A DNA stretch of 64,000 nucleotides from Symbiodinium sp. CCMP2592. Lineage: Eukaryota > Sar > Dinophyceae > Suessiales > Symbiodiniaceae. Made by a program: the position numbers and the translations under genes. Below the pieces are notes generated by a model. That model was not told the origin of the DNA, ran no database searches, and saw only the letters and a program-made list of their open reading frames with translations. The DNA lies in assembly GCA_905221615.1 (NCBI GenBank), contig CAJNDT010005001.1, forward strand, positions 620,001-684,000. The letters are read 5' to 3'. The number at the start of each line of letters is the position of its first letter. The stretch's first letter is position 1. This document shows, in pieces, positions 50,273-62,338 of this stretch.

Positions 50273-50286
50273 CCTAAACCCTAAGC
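50273..50286. repeat. 14-bp flank CCTAAACCCTAAGC, right copy
   Basis: This is the exact repeat of the left flank, placed at the point where AT-rich viral sequence changes to host sequence. Confidence 0.5.
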
Positions 50287-50371
50287 CCAGCAACGGCTGC
50301 TTCACGAGATCCAGGCGGGGGCTTTGGCGGAGCTTTTCCACTTTGATATCTTTACTGCTCCTGTAGATTAA

Positions 50372-50474
50372 TATAAAGGCCTTAATAATTAGAATAGGGT
50401 TTTGGGGCCCAATATAGTTTTGTTATAATAAGGAACCTAAAGCAACAATATTGGCAAATATCTAGGCTCCTGTA
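50372..50474. mobile_element. MITE family F, copy 100 bases right of the provirus
   Basis: AAGGCCTTAATAATTAGAAT with GGGTTTTGGGGCCCAATATA; the right end is divergent. Confidence 0.6.
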
Positions 50475-51159
50475 GAGACATGTGGAAAGAAACGGCTAAG
50501 CTACAAGTACAATACATCTATCTCTGAGTTGTAAAAGTTACAACAAATGATAACAACTACGTAGCAAGATTAATAATGTGGTAATTGAAATCTTAGAATT
50601 ACTCCTACTGCTAAAACCTCAAGTGGTAATTAACAGTTTTAATGAACACATCACAATACTTACAAAGAGTGCACAGCAGTTCCAGGTTTGGCATGGCTGG
50701 TCTTCAGTATCATTTGTACGGCTACTGGCTTGAAGCTGTTCAACTCTTTCGGCAAAGGGAACCATCAGTGTCACACCGAAGGCCTTAGGGAGTTCGTTGG
50801 TTCGAGAACCTGAGGTACCAGCTAAAACATCGCAAGCCGTGAACATGTCCAAACGGTTGAGCCCGCCGTCATCCGGCTTCAGTCAAGACTTCCGGGGCAC
50901 GACCCCCAAAGTATGTAGAATAATGGTGTTTTATGGGTGTCAGGCCCATGTTTTACTTGGGGGCTCGGGTAAGGCTTACGTTCTTCGCGTTTAGCTGACG
51001 GCTTTGAGGTTGAATTGTGGTGTTTGCGCTCAGGTTTGGACTCCAAGCTTTCGGGTTCAAGGTCCAGTTCGGCGTGTAGGTTTTAAGGCTTTTGGGATTT
51101 TGCTTTTAGGATTTAGGGGTGTAGGCTTCAGGACTTAACCGCTTTTGGGTTGAAGGTAA

Positions 51160-51275
51160 GGACCCCTTTCAAGCGACCCCTAAGGATCCCTTTAAAGTGA
51201 CCCCTAGGGATCCCTTTCAAGCGACCCTTAAAGATCCCTGTAAGGCGACCCCTACAGATCCCTTTAAGGGATCCC
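51160..51275. repeat. Tandem repeat, about 26-bp unit
   Basis: GCGACCCCTAAGGATCCCTT-like units occur four times with variation. Confidence 0.7.
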
Positions 51276-51293
51276 TGGCTGTGTAACAATCAA

Positions 51294-51469
51294 CCCAAAC
51301 CTTCCAAAATCCCTTAATTAAGGAATATACCCTAAATGATAATAAGAGCCTTATAGTATGAATTAAGGGATATTCCTTCATAAAGGAATATACCTTAAAT
51401 GACAATAAGAGCCTTATAATATGAATTGAGGGATATTCCTGAATTAAGGGATTTTGTGGAAGGTCTGGG
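51294..51469. mobile_element. MITE family H, copy 5 with duplicated internal unit
   Basis: The segment GAATATACC..TAAATGA-AATAAGAGCCTTATA is present twice in tandem between the CTTCCAAAATCCC-type ends. Confidence 0.7.
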
Positions 51470-51589
51470 AACATCATCTCCGAGGGGCTGCGACGCGCTT
51501 CAGGCCCTTTTGCATTGAGCCTTGGCTTAGGGCTTACAGGGTCTACAGGGGAGCCCTCCTTAAAGGAGCCCTTAAAGGAATGCTGTTTA

Positions 51590-51643
51590 GGGTTTAGGGT
51601 TTACGGCTTAGGGTTTAGGGCTTAAGGTTTAGGGTTTAGGGCT
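51590..51643. repeat. TTTAGGG array
   Basis: GTTTAGGGTTTACGGCTTAG-type degenerate units directly before a family E element. Confidence 0.7.
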
Positions 51644-51738
51644 TACCCAGAGGCTCCATAGTAGTTCCTTTTTGGGATTACCTTTATAGGATTCTATATG
51701 TGAACGCCAAAAAGGAACTACTTTGGAGCCTTAGGGTA
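51644..51738. mobile_element. MITE family E, copy 6
   Basis: TACCCAGAGGCTCCATAGTA at left; GGAGCCTTAGGGTA at right. Confidence 0.7.
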
Positions 51739-52711
51739 CAGGGTTTACACGGCTTCTAGGGTTTATAAAATTTAGGGCTCATAGGGTTTAGGGTTTCGGT
51801 TTAGTTGAGCCTTGGCATAGGGCTTAAGGATTTTATAGGGATATCCCTACCTTACTGGGCGCTATCCTTTTTTTGCTTATGTGCAGGGTTTACAGGGTTT
51901 AGGGTTTTAGGGTTTGGACTTAGGACCTTCTGCATTAGAGGTTTGAGGGTTTCAGGGTTGGGTTAAGGTCCTGTTTTGCGGGTTATGGGGGTTTAAGGTT
52001 TCAGTATTAGTGTTGGTTCAGGTTTTGTTGGATTTAAGGTTAAGTTCTACGGCCTAGGGTTTTAGGCTTCGTTGACATTAGTGTGCAGGTTTGGGGGGCT
52101 GTTCACGGCTTAGGGTTGCGCTAGTCAGGGCTGGTAGTTTAGGATCTTATGATCTAGGCTGAAGCCAGGTGACCGGACCTCTCCGCCTTGACGACAAAAC
52201 CGAAGAATTTTCTAAAGAATTCAACATCCCTTCAGGGCCCAAAGCTTCAAAATCTTCAGAGCTTCGGACAACGCGACGTAACCGTAAAACCACGCCCCCC
52301 CTGGAACAAAAGCCCTCCCTCAAAAAGCACACCACCAACCAAAATAACACGACACAAGAGACAAACACTACAGCATCACCCAGCACTCGAAAAAAGAACT
52401 GACAACACAAATCAACACCAGCGTGCGCCCCTCAGTAACTGTCTTCGAACGGCTTAAACCCTGTAGAGCATCTTCCCTGAACTTCACAAAAGCCTGAAAT
52501 CATACAGTGTATTCCGGCGGCAGAAACCCCAAACCCGAAAAGCCTTAAATCTTTTAAAGCGTATCCCGATCGACGGCCTAAGCCCTATGAATCCAAAAAG
52601 CCTGACAACTAAAAGTTTCTCCCGACGGCCTAAACCCAAAACAACAGAAGCCTGAACTCGGAAAGCGTATTCTGACGGCCCAAACATCCCTAAACACTAG
52701 ACCCTAAACCC

Positions 52712-52819
52712 CCAAACCTTCCCAAATCCCTTAATTAAGGAATATACCTGAAATGATAATAAGAGCCCCAATATGAATTAAGGGATATTCCGTCATTAAG
52801 GGATTTTGGAAGGTCTGGG
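52712..52819. mobile_element. MITE family H, copy 6
   Basis: CTTCCCAAATCCCTTAATTA pairs with ATTAAGGGATTTTGGAAGG. Confidence 0.7.
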
Positions 52820-53685
52820 CCCTATCCTTCTAACCCCCAAAGTGTCTTCGGACGGGAGGCGGACCGACTGAAGTCCGAAATGTTCCGGATCAAGAGCCTG
52901 CCCGTCGCGGAAGATGGAGAACCTGCCAGAGCTTACCGTGAGCTACCCAAAACCCTGGGTTTAGGTTTTTTGGATTTAGGGTTTAGGGTTTAACCCTAAA
53001 CCCTAAAGAGTTTTTCGGATCAAGTCGCTGTGAAGTCCAAACTGAAGTTTATGATAAGAACCCGCAAAAAAAACGGTAACTTGTGGTAGTTCAGGGTACT
53101 ATAATACTATAAGTGTTCCTTCATGGGATCTATAGGGGTTAGGGTTAGGATGTACTTCAATAATTAAGGTGGGGCTTGGGGGCTTATGGGGCTCAGGGCT
53201 CTTGGCCTGAGGAGGTTGGGATTTTTGTTTTTGAGGGTTTAGGGTTTAGGAGGTTGGGATTTAGATCGCAGGGCTTCTCTTTTTTTGTTCAGGGCCTTTT
53301 CTGTTGATACTTTTTTTCGTCTGCAGAGTCACCGGGGTTAAGGGTTTAGGTCAGTGCATATCTACCTTCTGCGATTGATCTTAGTATGATGGTAGTGCCT
53401 GTGACTATGACTCATCTTCTTCCTCTTCTTGTTGTGAGTAGTTTGTGATCCTGATAGTGCTCACTTTGTCTTGGTCGGTGTTGGTTTCGACTTTTTGGTT
53501 GGAAGGGGCGGAGGTCAAGGCTTATAACACGCTCAACCATGCTTTCATTCGATTCATCTGTCTGTTGGCTCAGAAAAGCTTCGGGTGTCGGTGGGTCAGG
53601 TGGGTAGGTTAGTGCCTGTACTCGCATTGTTTGTGTGTTTTGTTTCTTTAGGTATGAGGCTTTGGCCAGCTGGTCTTTTCGCTTA

Positions 53686-53796
53686 TATAATATACGGGCC
53701 TTGAGAATTACCTATACTCCTTTGGGGGTTCCTTATCCTAAATATGATAGTATAATGGGCCCCAAAACCCTATTCTAATTATTAAGGCCCCTATAT
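53686..53796. mobile_element. MITE family F, copy (inverse orientation)
   Basis: ACGGGCCTTGAGAATTACCT and AATTATTAAGGCCCCTATAT. Confidence 0.65.
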
Positions 53797-53835
53797 TATA
53801 GAACCCCGCTATAGATCCCTCTCGACTGGGAGCAT

Positions 53836-53973
53836 GCTTGGAGTGTCGGGGGACTTAGTAAGTAGGTAGTAAGTAGACTTATAAGTACACTAAAAGCGAC
53901 CCTAATTGGGGTTATGGTATATACTTATAAGTCCCTAAAATAGCCAGTTACTAAGTCCCCCGACCCTCCAAGT
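53836..53973. mobile_element. MITE family D, longer subtype
   Basis: GCTTGGAGTGTCGGGGGACT pairs with AGTCCCCCGACCCTCCAAGT. Confidence 0.72.
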
Positions 53974-54045
53974 GGGCTGCAGCAAGACACGGGATTGAGG
54001 CTAATCGCAGAATCGAAGCCTGGGGGCTTCGAGCTGCCAAATTTT

Positions 54046-54216
54046 GGGGCCTTCATAGTCAGAACAGGGTTTTGGGGTATATTCTGCTATAACTTAGAAG
54101 GGCCCCCACCCTGTAATAGTGGTATAATAGGAATATAATAGGGCCCTAATATAATCCTTATAGTCACTATTACAGGGTGGGGGCAGCATCTGAGCTATAA
54201 CTATAATCAGGAGCCC
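54046..54216. mobile_element. MITE family F, copy interrupted by a family B element
   Basis: GGGGCCTTCATAGTCAGAAC leads to the insertion; TATAATCAGGAGCCCC follows it. Confidence 0.6.
54094..54193. mobile_element. MITE family B, copy 4 with 8-bp TSD GCTATAAC, nested in a family F element
   Basis: GCTATAAC lies at 54,086-54,093 and 54,194-54,201. The host element continues on both sides (54,046-54,085 and 54,202-54,216). Confidence 0.85.
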
Positions 54217-54251
54217 CGAGATGGTGCTATTTTTACCCCCTAGTGTACTAA

Positions 54252-54527
54252 ACTGATTAAGAAACCCTGGCCCTATATCCCCAAAACAATAGGATTCATA
54301 TCAGAAGCCGTAGTAAAGGCCCAAGGTTTCTTAATCAGATTCCTACATCATTATAGCACCCTTATAAATCCCCTATAGTAACGCCCGTAAAGGAACCCTT
54401 AGGCCCAAGGTTTCTTAATCAGATTCCTGCATCACTAAAGCACCCTTATAGATCCCTCATAGTAACCCTTCTAGACCCCTTTAAAGGAAGCCTTAGGCCC
54501 AAGGTTTCTCAATCAGACTCCTACATC
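54252..54527. mobile_element. MITE family I with right end in three tandem copies
   Basis: CTGATTAAGAAACC at left. GGCCCAAGGTTTCTTAATCA and CACCCTTATA-type units repeat three times at right. Confidence 0.65.
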
Positions 54528-54601
54528 ACAAGTATAGCCAGGCTTGGGTCAGCTCTGCCCAACTTGCAAAGCCTGGGCTGCGCAAATACTTACTATTCCA
54601 A

Positions 54602-54708
54602 TAAAGTAAAAGCCAGAAAGTTGGAATATGATTATCCTAAACCCTTTATGGTAGATTATAGGGTATCCTACCCTGAAACCATACTCCAACTTTCTGGAGC
54701 CCCGTTTA
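54602..54708. mobile_element. MITE family A, copy 6
   Basis: 107 bp TA to TA, inverse orientation like copy 1. Confidence 0.8.
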
Positions 54709-56246
54709 AGCCACAGAAATGAAAGGTTAAACTTTCTGATTCCTTTATAAACTGTAAGAACCCTAAAAGTTTAAAGGTTAGGTATTGGGGATCTAAGAAT
54801 CTAAGAATATGCGCAACAAGGTTTGGAAAGATTAGGACAGGATTTCGGTGGAGGGAAGGAAGGGGGCGCAGGAGTGGGGTAAACTCCAAAACATGCCAAA
54901 CCCTAAACCTCCAAACCCTAGACCTGCGTCCGAAGCAATGACCTGAAAGGGAAGCGCTTAAGCACCGAAACTCTACGCAAGAACAAGCGCACAAACAGTC
55001 CAACCCTAAACCCTAAACCAGCCCTTGTAAAGCCCTTATAGCATTATAGCACCGGTATGGTAACCCTGTAACATCTAATCAGTAAGGCCACGAACCTTTA
55101 GCTAAGATTAAACTCCAAATCAGAGTTCAACAAAGCTGCCTCCCTCGTGTCATCTCGTCTGACCAGAGAGCTGTGTAGCGGATCGTGCAGAAAACCAAAA
55201 CCTGCAGCGATGGTTTAGGGTTTTGGGTTTGGGGGTTGGGGGAGGGTCTAGGATTTTGGCCAGAAGCAGGGATGATGGTTTACGGCGAAGGTTTCGGGCT
55301 TAGGTGCGGATACAGTTCAGGATGGCAGAAGTTAGGAAAATGGATTGAGGGTTGGGGAGGGGCTTCGAAGCTCGACGATTTATATAGGTGTCTGAGTACA
55401 AATTAAACGAACTAACTACCGGTCATCATACCTATACCCCTAAACCCTAAATCTTTGTTTCTCCAATTCTGACGAAACCAGAACCAATGCCACGACAGTC
55501 AACCCTGGAAAATCCCATAAAGCCCCCTGCAAAATCCCAGCAAAACACAAGGGCCATGCTGCGTTTAGGGTTTAGAGTTGAGGATTTAGGGTTGGCCATG
55601 CTGTACAAATTCTAAGACCCTGTTAGTTCAGGCCCCTAGGCTACCCTAGGGATTGAAGTTCTGAACATTCACATACATGTTTTTCAATTGCGAACCTACA
55701 AAACTACCACCCGAAACCCAAGCACCAACTGTTAGGTCCTTTGGACCCTTAAAGCCCTAAAACAACCCACATGCAACTCTTCTAGAACCCTCAAAACAGG
55801 GGCCTTAATTAACACAGGGTCTAATACACACCATATACTAAAACACACACATCAATTGACCCCCAAGGAATGGCATTACAGTAGATAGGCCCAGTAATTG
55901 AGGCAGGGTGCTTTCTGTTCGGTGGTGGGTCTTCTGTTGTTCTCGCTTTGGGCCGAACTGGTGTTGGGGCTGTAGGGTCTTCAAATCGCTGTTCCTATCT
56001 CCACAAAAGCGGCATACCATTGCTACTGCTGCTACATGTTGCTCGGCCTCTGAACGGAGGGGTTTTGGTCGTGATGGCCAAGAAGCAAACCCTAACCCTG
56101 AAACTCAACATTACATACATGTTTGAGCCATCAATACTAAAACTAGACGACACAGCTCCTGCTAGGAGGCTTTCGAAAACACGAACGGACAGCGATACAC
56201 AAGTGGGCGAAGAAGTAGGTTTGCAGACACGTAAGGCAGATTACAA

Positions 56247-56261
56247 CCACACACACACACA

Positions 56262-56298
<37 letters not shown>
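56247..56298. repeat. CA-CT compound microsatellite
   Basis: (CA)n is followed by (CT)n. Confidence 0.88.
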
Positions 56299-56300
<2 letters not shown>

Positions 56301-56397
56301 GCTGTACCTGTGTAAAGAATATGATGTAGGTAGACAAGCAAAAACACATGTATGTTCATGAAACATAGATACAAAAAATGTATACATAATAAATAAA

Positions 56398-56422
56398 CAT
56401 ATATATATATATATATACATAT
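56398..56422. repeat. TA microsatellite
   Basis: CATATATATATATATATATACAT-type tract. Confidence 0.8.
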
Positions 56423-56695
56423 ACAAACACATAAAATATGTACGCATAAAATGTGCAGAAATGGGCACTAAGTTGTTGGATCCCTATACCAAACAAATGC
56501 CACTACGTAATAAGCTAACGAGACAAACGCCACAAAACCACTAGCATGAACATCCGTCGATGTTCTAAAGCTGAATCACCTGGATTACCCCATGCGCTCG
56601 AGCATATGCCGGGAATGTCCAACAGATCTTCGAGCAAATTGGCACATGGTTGACACTGGTACCAGTTCAAACCGTTTAGGTAATTACGATGTAGG

Positions 56696-56697
<2 letters not shown>

Positions 56698-56782
<85 letters not shown>
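56698..56782. repeat. CT microsatellite, about 80 bp
   Basis: Nearly pure CT with one CCCT interruption. Confidence 0.9.
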
Positions 56783-56784
<2 letters not shown>

Positions 56785-57442
56785 ACTCTCCCACTCGGTC
56801 AAAGCCGGACTAACTCAACTCGAACACCCTAAACTCCTACACCCAAACCCCAAAACCCCGCCCTGCCACTCCTTCTCACCCTTGTTGGTGTAGGAGATCT
56901 GATTGAGCCCCGGCACATCCTCGGAGAACTTTGGGCTAGGGCTCTGGGGTTTTATGCCTTTGGGTTGGGACTGGGGTTTAGGGTTTTGAACTTTGGATTT
57001 GCAAAGAGTTTAGTTTAAGGGTCTGGCTGTGGGTTTAGGACGAAGTGCTTGACACTCACACTCGGACGAATCCAGGCGAGGTCGAGGGGTTAGGGTGTTA
57101 AGATTTCTGCAAGATTAGCATGTCAAGTTTAAGCTCCAGGGCGCAGGTGATTGTCCGAAAACCTGGCCTGGGGGCAAGCCTGCTTCTCTACCGACAACAT
57201 CCCGAGTATTATCGTTGGTCACTTGTGCGAGTCGATGGGTGCAAGGATGGAATTGTGCATGTGCGCCTCATGGTTGAACCGGTTTAGGGTTTAGGAAGCT
57301 TTTTGCCTCCTGCAACAAATCCCTCACACCCTAAACCGGTTCAGTGATGAGGCACCCGTTGCGATCAGGGTTCAGCGCAGGGCTTCCGAGCTGGCTATCG
57401 TGTGGAGAAAAGCAATACCAAGTCGGTACTGTAACTGTAGAT

Positions 57443-57550
57443 CCCCCAAGGGTCCAAGCACCTAATAATCACATACTCTCCAAAATCCTAACCTCATAAC
57501 TACTATCCTACAACCGAGTACCTTATTATTGGGTCCTTTGGGCCCTTGGG
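57443..57550. mobile_element. MITE family O-like element
   Basis: CCCCCAAGGGTCCAAGCACC pairs with GGGTCCTTTGGGCCCTTGGGG-type end. Confidence 0.5.
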
Positions 57551-58700
57551 GTTCTATGTTCGAAGGCCGTGTTGAATGAGAATTGGGCTATTGTTGGCAG
57601 GAAGGCTTTCCCTGTGAGGTAACCGTGCCGCACTTTGCGAAAGCTTAGAAGAGTCGCCAAAGTAGGGCCGCAAAAAGTAGAACAAGATCTTTGGGTATGT
57701 GATAGCAGCTGATAGCATATGTATCATAATTACGGGTGCTGCCTCAAACGTCTCAATTCAGAGTCCGTCGTACGTCCTGAAGACAAGTTCGCCCTGGACG
57801 CTACAACCCTGCCTCCTAATTCTTAAGCTCAGCATCGCAACTGCAAAGGAGCCGTTGTCAAGTCAACTCTAGGAGCCACAAAGAGAAAAAGTAGTTCTTG
57901 GACTAAAGTTGAGGGCATGTTTTTGTGGACCCCCACCCCGCTTCCATAGCTTTCTTTGTTCCACCCCCCTGGGTCCTTCCCTAACACCGGAGTTTGGGGT
58001 GAAAGCTTAAGGTGTTCCTTGACTCCAACCGGACTGCGGAAGGTGTCGCTCGGACACTTCTGGCAAAACTCTGCCACTTCAACCGATCCGTGCAGCCACC
58101 CCAAGCACCATGAAGCTAACAAGTTTGAACTCACCCGAACTCTAACATCCAGCAATTTCGTCAACTGCAATCAGGGTCTTGGAATAGGAACCCTTCAGTG
58201 AGGTATCGTGGAGATACACACCTCTTCGTCCAGTTTTCTGAAAGAGCGGAAGTTCATCTTTTTGGAGCACTTACGGTTCGGGATTTTGGAGTTAGGGTTG
58301 AGGGACTCTCCAAAAAAGGTGAACATGGCTTGCTCGACAAGTCAGGCAATATTAGGGACATACTGACCAAACTATAGTGTTTCTTGGGGCTCCTTCATAT
58401 GGTCATAAGACTTGCCATTTACCGCAAAACAACAGGCCCTCGTAGTAAGCTTTGCTGCCCTGTCGCGTACCATCGGCCCGGCTGCACTGCCATTGCCTCG
58501 CAGCTCTCGGCGCTTGCAACCTGCACCACGATGAAGACTCTTGGGCTTGGCTTGGGTCCGGTCCGTATCTTAGAAGTTTTAGGGGCTTGGGGTCTGGAGT
58601 TCAAGATGGGGTCCCGTTTCCAGCCCTTTCCACGAGGTGGATCAATGATTAAAGATAATTATCCACAGAACTCGCCCTCCGGCGGTGTAGCAGGGGGTAA

Positions 58701-58791
58701 TGTAGGAACCTGATTAAGAAACCTTGGGCCCTTATATGAATCCTGGTATTTTTGAAGTTATAGGCCCAGGGTTTCTTAATCCGGTTCCTGC
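58701..58791. mobile_element. MITE family I, copy 2
   Basis: TGTAGGAACCTGATTAAGAA pairs with TTCTTAATCCGGTTCCTGCA. Confidence 0.7.
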
Positions 58792-59203
58792 ACTATTGTG
58801 GAGCCTTGTAGAGCCTTATTATAAATCCCTTATAGGAACCCTGGAGTAAAGGCCTGGGGTCTCTTCTACTATAGGTCTTAAAAGGGGTGGCTCTGGCTCA
58901 AGGACATCCTAATAGCCACTATAGCCACACTTATCATCGGACAACTAAATCTATCAGATCGATGACGAATCCCCAATTCTGGTTGCTTGTCATAACCCTA
59001 GACCGCTCTGCACTCGAAACCACACAGTCCAATGTCTTCACGAACTTGGTGCATCCTACACACCTGCACGTTCTGCAGAAGTACAGCCGCCAGCTGCCGC
59101 CGCTCGTTCTGCTGAGAGAGCCTGAAGACGTCTGTTGGGGTTTGTCATTTGCTGCGCTCTTTTTGCACTCAGACCCTTACTCAACCTAAGGCCCGTTCGA
59201 TGG

Positions 59204-59328
59204 TCCAAGGGTAAAAGGAGGTCAGGACCCCTAGGTATATACCCTTAATATAGCTAGTTTATACCCATTATATAGCCCGTTCTAGGGTAGGGGTCCCCAT
59301 TAAGGGTCCCTCCTTTTCCCCTTTGAGA
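59204..59328. mobile_element. MITE family J, copy 2
   Basis: It is nearly the same as copy 1 except for a short deletion in the left arm (AAAAGGAGGTCAGGACCCCT). Confidence 0.7.
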
Positions 59329-59438
59329 TGGGTTTTGGGAACCCGGCCGGTCGTAGGCGGTTCAGGTGTAGGGGCTGCCAGTTGCCCTCAGCCTCAAGCA
59401 CTAAACCCCAAACCCTAAACCCTAACCCCTTAGAGTCC

Positions 59439-59439
<1 letters not shown>

Positions 59440-59472
<33 letters not shown>
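59440..59472. repeat. TA microsatellite
   Basis: About 15 TA units. Confidence 0.85.
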
Positions 59473-59476
<4 letters not shown>

Positions 59477-60343
59477 GATAGTAGTACTAACTGCCAAAGC
59501 TGCCAGAAAGTTCACGAGGTCAGCTCTTTGCTTGAGTTCATGTGGTAGTCAGAAAACTGTGTTTGTTGAATATTGCACTGTATCTATATTGGTACGACAC
59601 GTCAGCACTATATGACGACGTATAGTCGGACGTCGATATTAGCCGCCAAAAAGACGGCAAATAGCATGGAGCCTCATGAACCCCTAAATCCTGAACCGTT
59701 AACATCAAACCCTAAAGCCCCAAATATAGAAGCGGATTACTATACAATGCTATTCCTCAGGGATCTTTGTGATGTTTCTAAATATACTACAACATGAACC
59801 CAAACTCAGAATCTAGCTATTCGTAATCTGAGGCCCCTACATTATAAAGACGGAAGCCCCGAGGAAGGGAGCTCAGGGCTTAGGGTTTTGGGTTTTGGGC
59901 TTCGGCTACTGTAGTCTTATGTTGGCCCGAGGAGCTACTGTTCAAGTGCCGTCCTCTAATCAGGGGAAGGTGAATTGCTGTTTGATTCTATGAATCCACG
60001 GTCTTTGTCGTCAGTCTTGCTAGCTTATACAAGCATGCTGCTGATTTTCCTACGCCTGTTGCTATGGTGGCTGCTATCGTTCGTTTGGGCGGTGGCCGGT
60101 TGTTCTCAGCCTTGCTTGGAGCTGCAAAAAAACGCCGTCGAAAAGCAAGGTGGCAGTGGTGCTTGTGATGAGATGTTTGGTGCTACTGCTGCTGCTGCTG
60201 CCGGCGCTGCCTGCATGCTTGTTGCTTCTGCTGTTCGTTAAACACTACACACTTTTTTGGGGAGCAGCTGCCGTGCACATGTCCTCATCTCAGAAACTCT
60301 TAGTTCCACAAAGTAAACCCACAGTGGTTTTTCTTTCGCGGGT

Positions 60344-60441
60344 AATATATAGGAGCTTTATAATATCATACCATAAAATCAGAATCAGAATAAGGAACAC
60401 CCCCAAATAGAATTGGTAACTATATTTATTAAGCCCGTATA
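60344..60441. mobile_element. MITE family F, decayed copy
   Basis: AAGGAACACCCCCAAATAGA and TTATTAAGCCCGTATA. Confidence 0.45.
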
Positions 60442-61332
60442 GTATTTGCTGACGGTCGCCCCCTAAAGGCAGCCGGGCTGCTGCACGCTGCCCTTTAGGC
60501 GGCCGCAGACCTGGGTGCGTCTCGGATGAAAGGAGCCCTTTTGGCGTCTAGATTTAAGGACTTATTGATTGGGGTTTCTCGGCTTAGGGTATAAAGAGCG
60601 CCTGAAGTAGTATGAATTGTAAAACCCAGGCTTATAAGGGAAGGTTTAAACAAAATCGGACCCTTGTGTTCGGGAGTGTTAAATAACGCAGGCCCCTTCA
60701 ACTCGAGGTTTTACCTACACACAAACCACTGAATGACGTAACGTTCCGCTGTGCAGGCCTGGTAACTAATGGGGAAATCTTGCACCAGATAAAGTAGCTC
60801 CTTCATTAAGGAATGTTCACTTACAAAGGGTGTCTTATTACAAGCAGGGAAACGGAATTTCAATATTATTACTGGGAGCCCCGGCAGGGGGGTTAAAGAC
60901 GCTGGCCGCGAGCACCACGTTGGTGCAAAACAGTTCTTTCCTTTGTGCATAGAGTCATAGAGCTTGCGAGCCTCTTCTTGCTGAGATCCACCGGCATTGT
61001 CTTCGAAAATGCAAGCTTGCAAGGCTTGCTAAAGGCGCCTGGTACCATGTACCGTATACCATGTGCTTCTGGCAACCTGGCGCAGGCAAAAAACTTGCTG
61101 GCGGCAATCAGTGCCCACATCACTGGGAGAGTGGCGGTTTGCAACTCGCGCTCGGAGTCTCTTGGACTCATGAGGACCTCCTTGAAAGCATTCTTTCGGG
61201 CCTTTCTTGCTGCTTCTTGCTGCTACTTCTGATAGCCGGGTTCGGGGGGTTTTCTTCTGATGAGCCTTGCGAGATCGGAAAATTCGGCTAAATTGTGACA
61301 TGGGCTGCGGTTGCTTTGATGTCAGGGCTTAC

Positions 61333-61434
61333 TGTAGGGGCCTTAATAATTAGAATAGGGCTTTTGTGCCCATGATACTATAATTACAAAAAGGACCCCC
61401 AAAAATAGTCCAGGTAATTATTCAGGCCCTTACA
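61333..61434. mobile_element. MITE family F, copy
   Basis: TGTAGGGGCCTTAATAATTA at left; GGTAATTATTCAGGCCCTTACA-type end at right (20-base core shared). Confidence 0.65.
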
Positions 61435-61547
61435 CTATTGGGGTCTCCACAACCCAAAAACCAAATGCCACGCCCAAACACCCAAGCCTTCACCCGTCGC
61501 GGTTTCCGACCTTTCCACACCAGTTTCAAGACATCGCAGTCTTCAGA

Positions 61548-61647
61548 GTAACCTGATTAAGAAACCTTGGGCCCTTATTAGGGTTCCGTATATGAACCCT
61601 ACTATTTGGGGGTTGTAGGCCCAGGGTTTCTTAATCAGGTTCCTACA
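61548..61647. mobile_element. MITE family I, copy 3
   Basis: GTAACCTGATTAAGAAACCT pairs with GGTTTCTTAATCAGGTTCCT. Confidence 0.7.
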
Positions 61648-61849
61648 TGAAAAGCCCCTAAACCCCTACACCCGAAACTGACGAGCCGACGGAACCACTG
61701 CTTCGGCTTGCGTGGCAAGATTCGCCTTTTGAACCCTGAACGCTACCCTTGTTTAGGGTTTAGGGTACAGGGTGCAGGAGTCATGGGGTTTAGGGTTGAC
61801 GCTGAGCCCTGCAGTCCTAAACCAATAGTACACAAAAGGAACCCTTAAT

Positions 61850-62062
61850 GCTCTTAAACCCCTAAACCCTAACCCTAAGGAACCCTAGGCCCTCCTCAAC
61901 CCTAAGGAACCCCAGGCCCTCCTGAACCCAAAGCTACCCCAAGCCCTCCTAAACCCTAAAGCCCTCCTGAAATCTGAGGAACCGTAAGCCCTCCCAAACC
62001 CTAAGGAACCCTAACCCTAAACCCTGACCCCTAAACCCTAACCTTAAACCCTCCTACCCCTA
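61850..62062. repeat. CCCTAA-derived tandem region
   Basis: Degenerate units of about 27-30 bp (CCTAAGGAACCCTAGGCCCT type) are mixed with CCCTAAA heptamers. Confidence 0.7.
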
Positions 62063-62226
62063 CGCTGTCAAGGCAAGGGGCGGAATACTCACAGTCCAGA
62101 CCGGCACGCCCCGGGCCTTTGTCTTAGGAGCAGAGTACCCTAGCCCCCCTCCAAAAAAGGGTGACCTTTACAATTATGGTAGGATTATACATGTAATCTC
62201 TAATTAAACCCTCAATCCTAAACCCT

Positions 62227-62338
62227 GCTTAAAGGATCATGGGGCTTAGTAAGTAAGGTTATAAATCAGGTAGCTATACTTATAACCCCAGATAAGGTAC
62301 TTATAACCTTACTTACTCAGTCCCATGATCCTCCAAGT
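62227..62338. mobile_element. MITE family D, copy
   Basis: GGATCATGGGGCTTAGTAAG pairs with CAGTCCCATGATCCTCCAAGT (last base excluded: 20-base match). Confidence 0.65.

Noticed and set aside
56143-56802. ORFs with long Arg-Glu or Ser-Leu repeats
   Set aside because: They are translations of CT/GA microsatellites.
60711-61301. Possible host exons (overlapping ORFs of about 90-100 residues on both strands)
   Set aside because: The stretch is free of repeats and looks codon-like in places, but no family motif, splice pattern or consistent frame could be supported.
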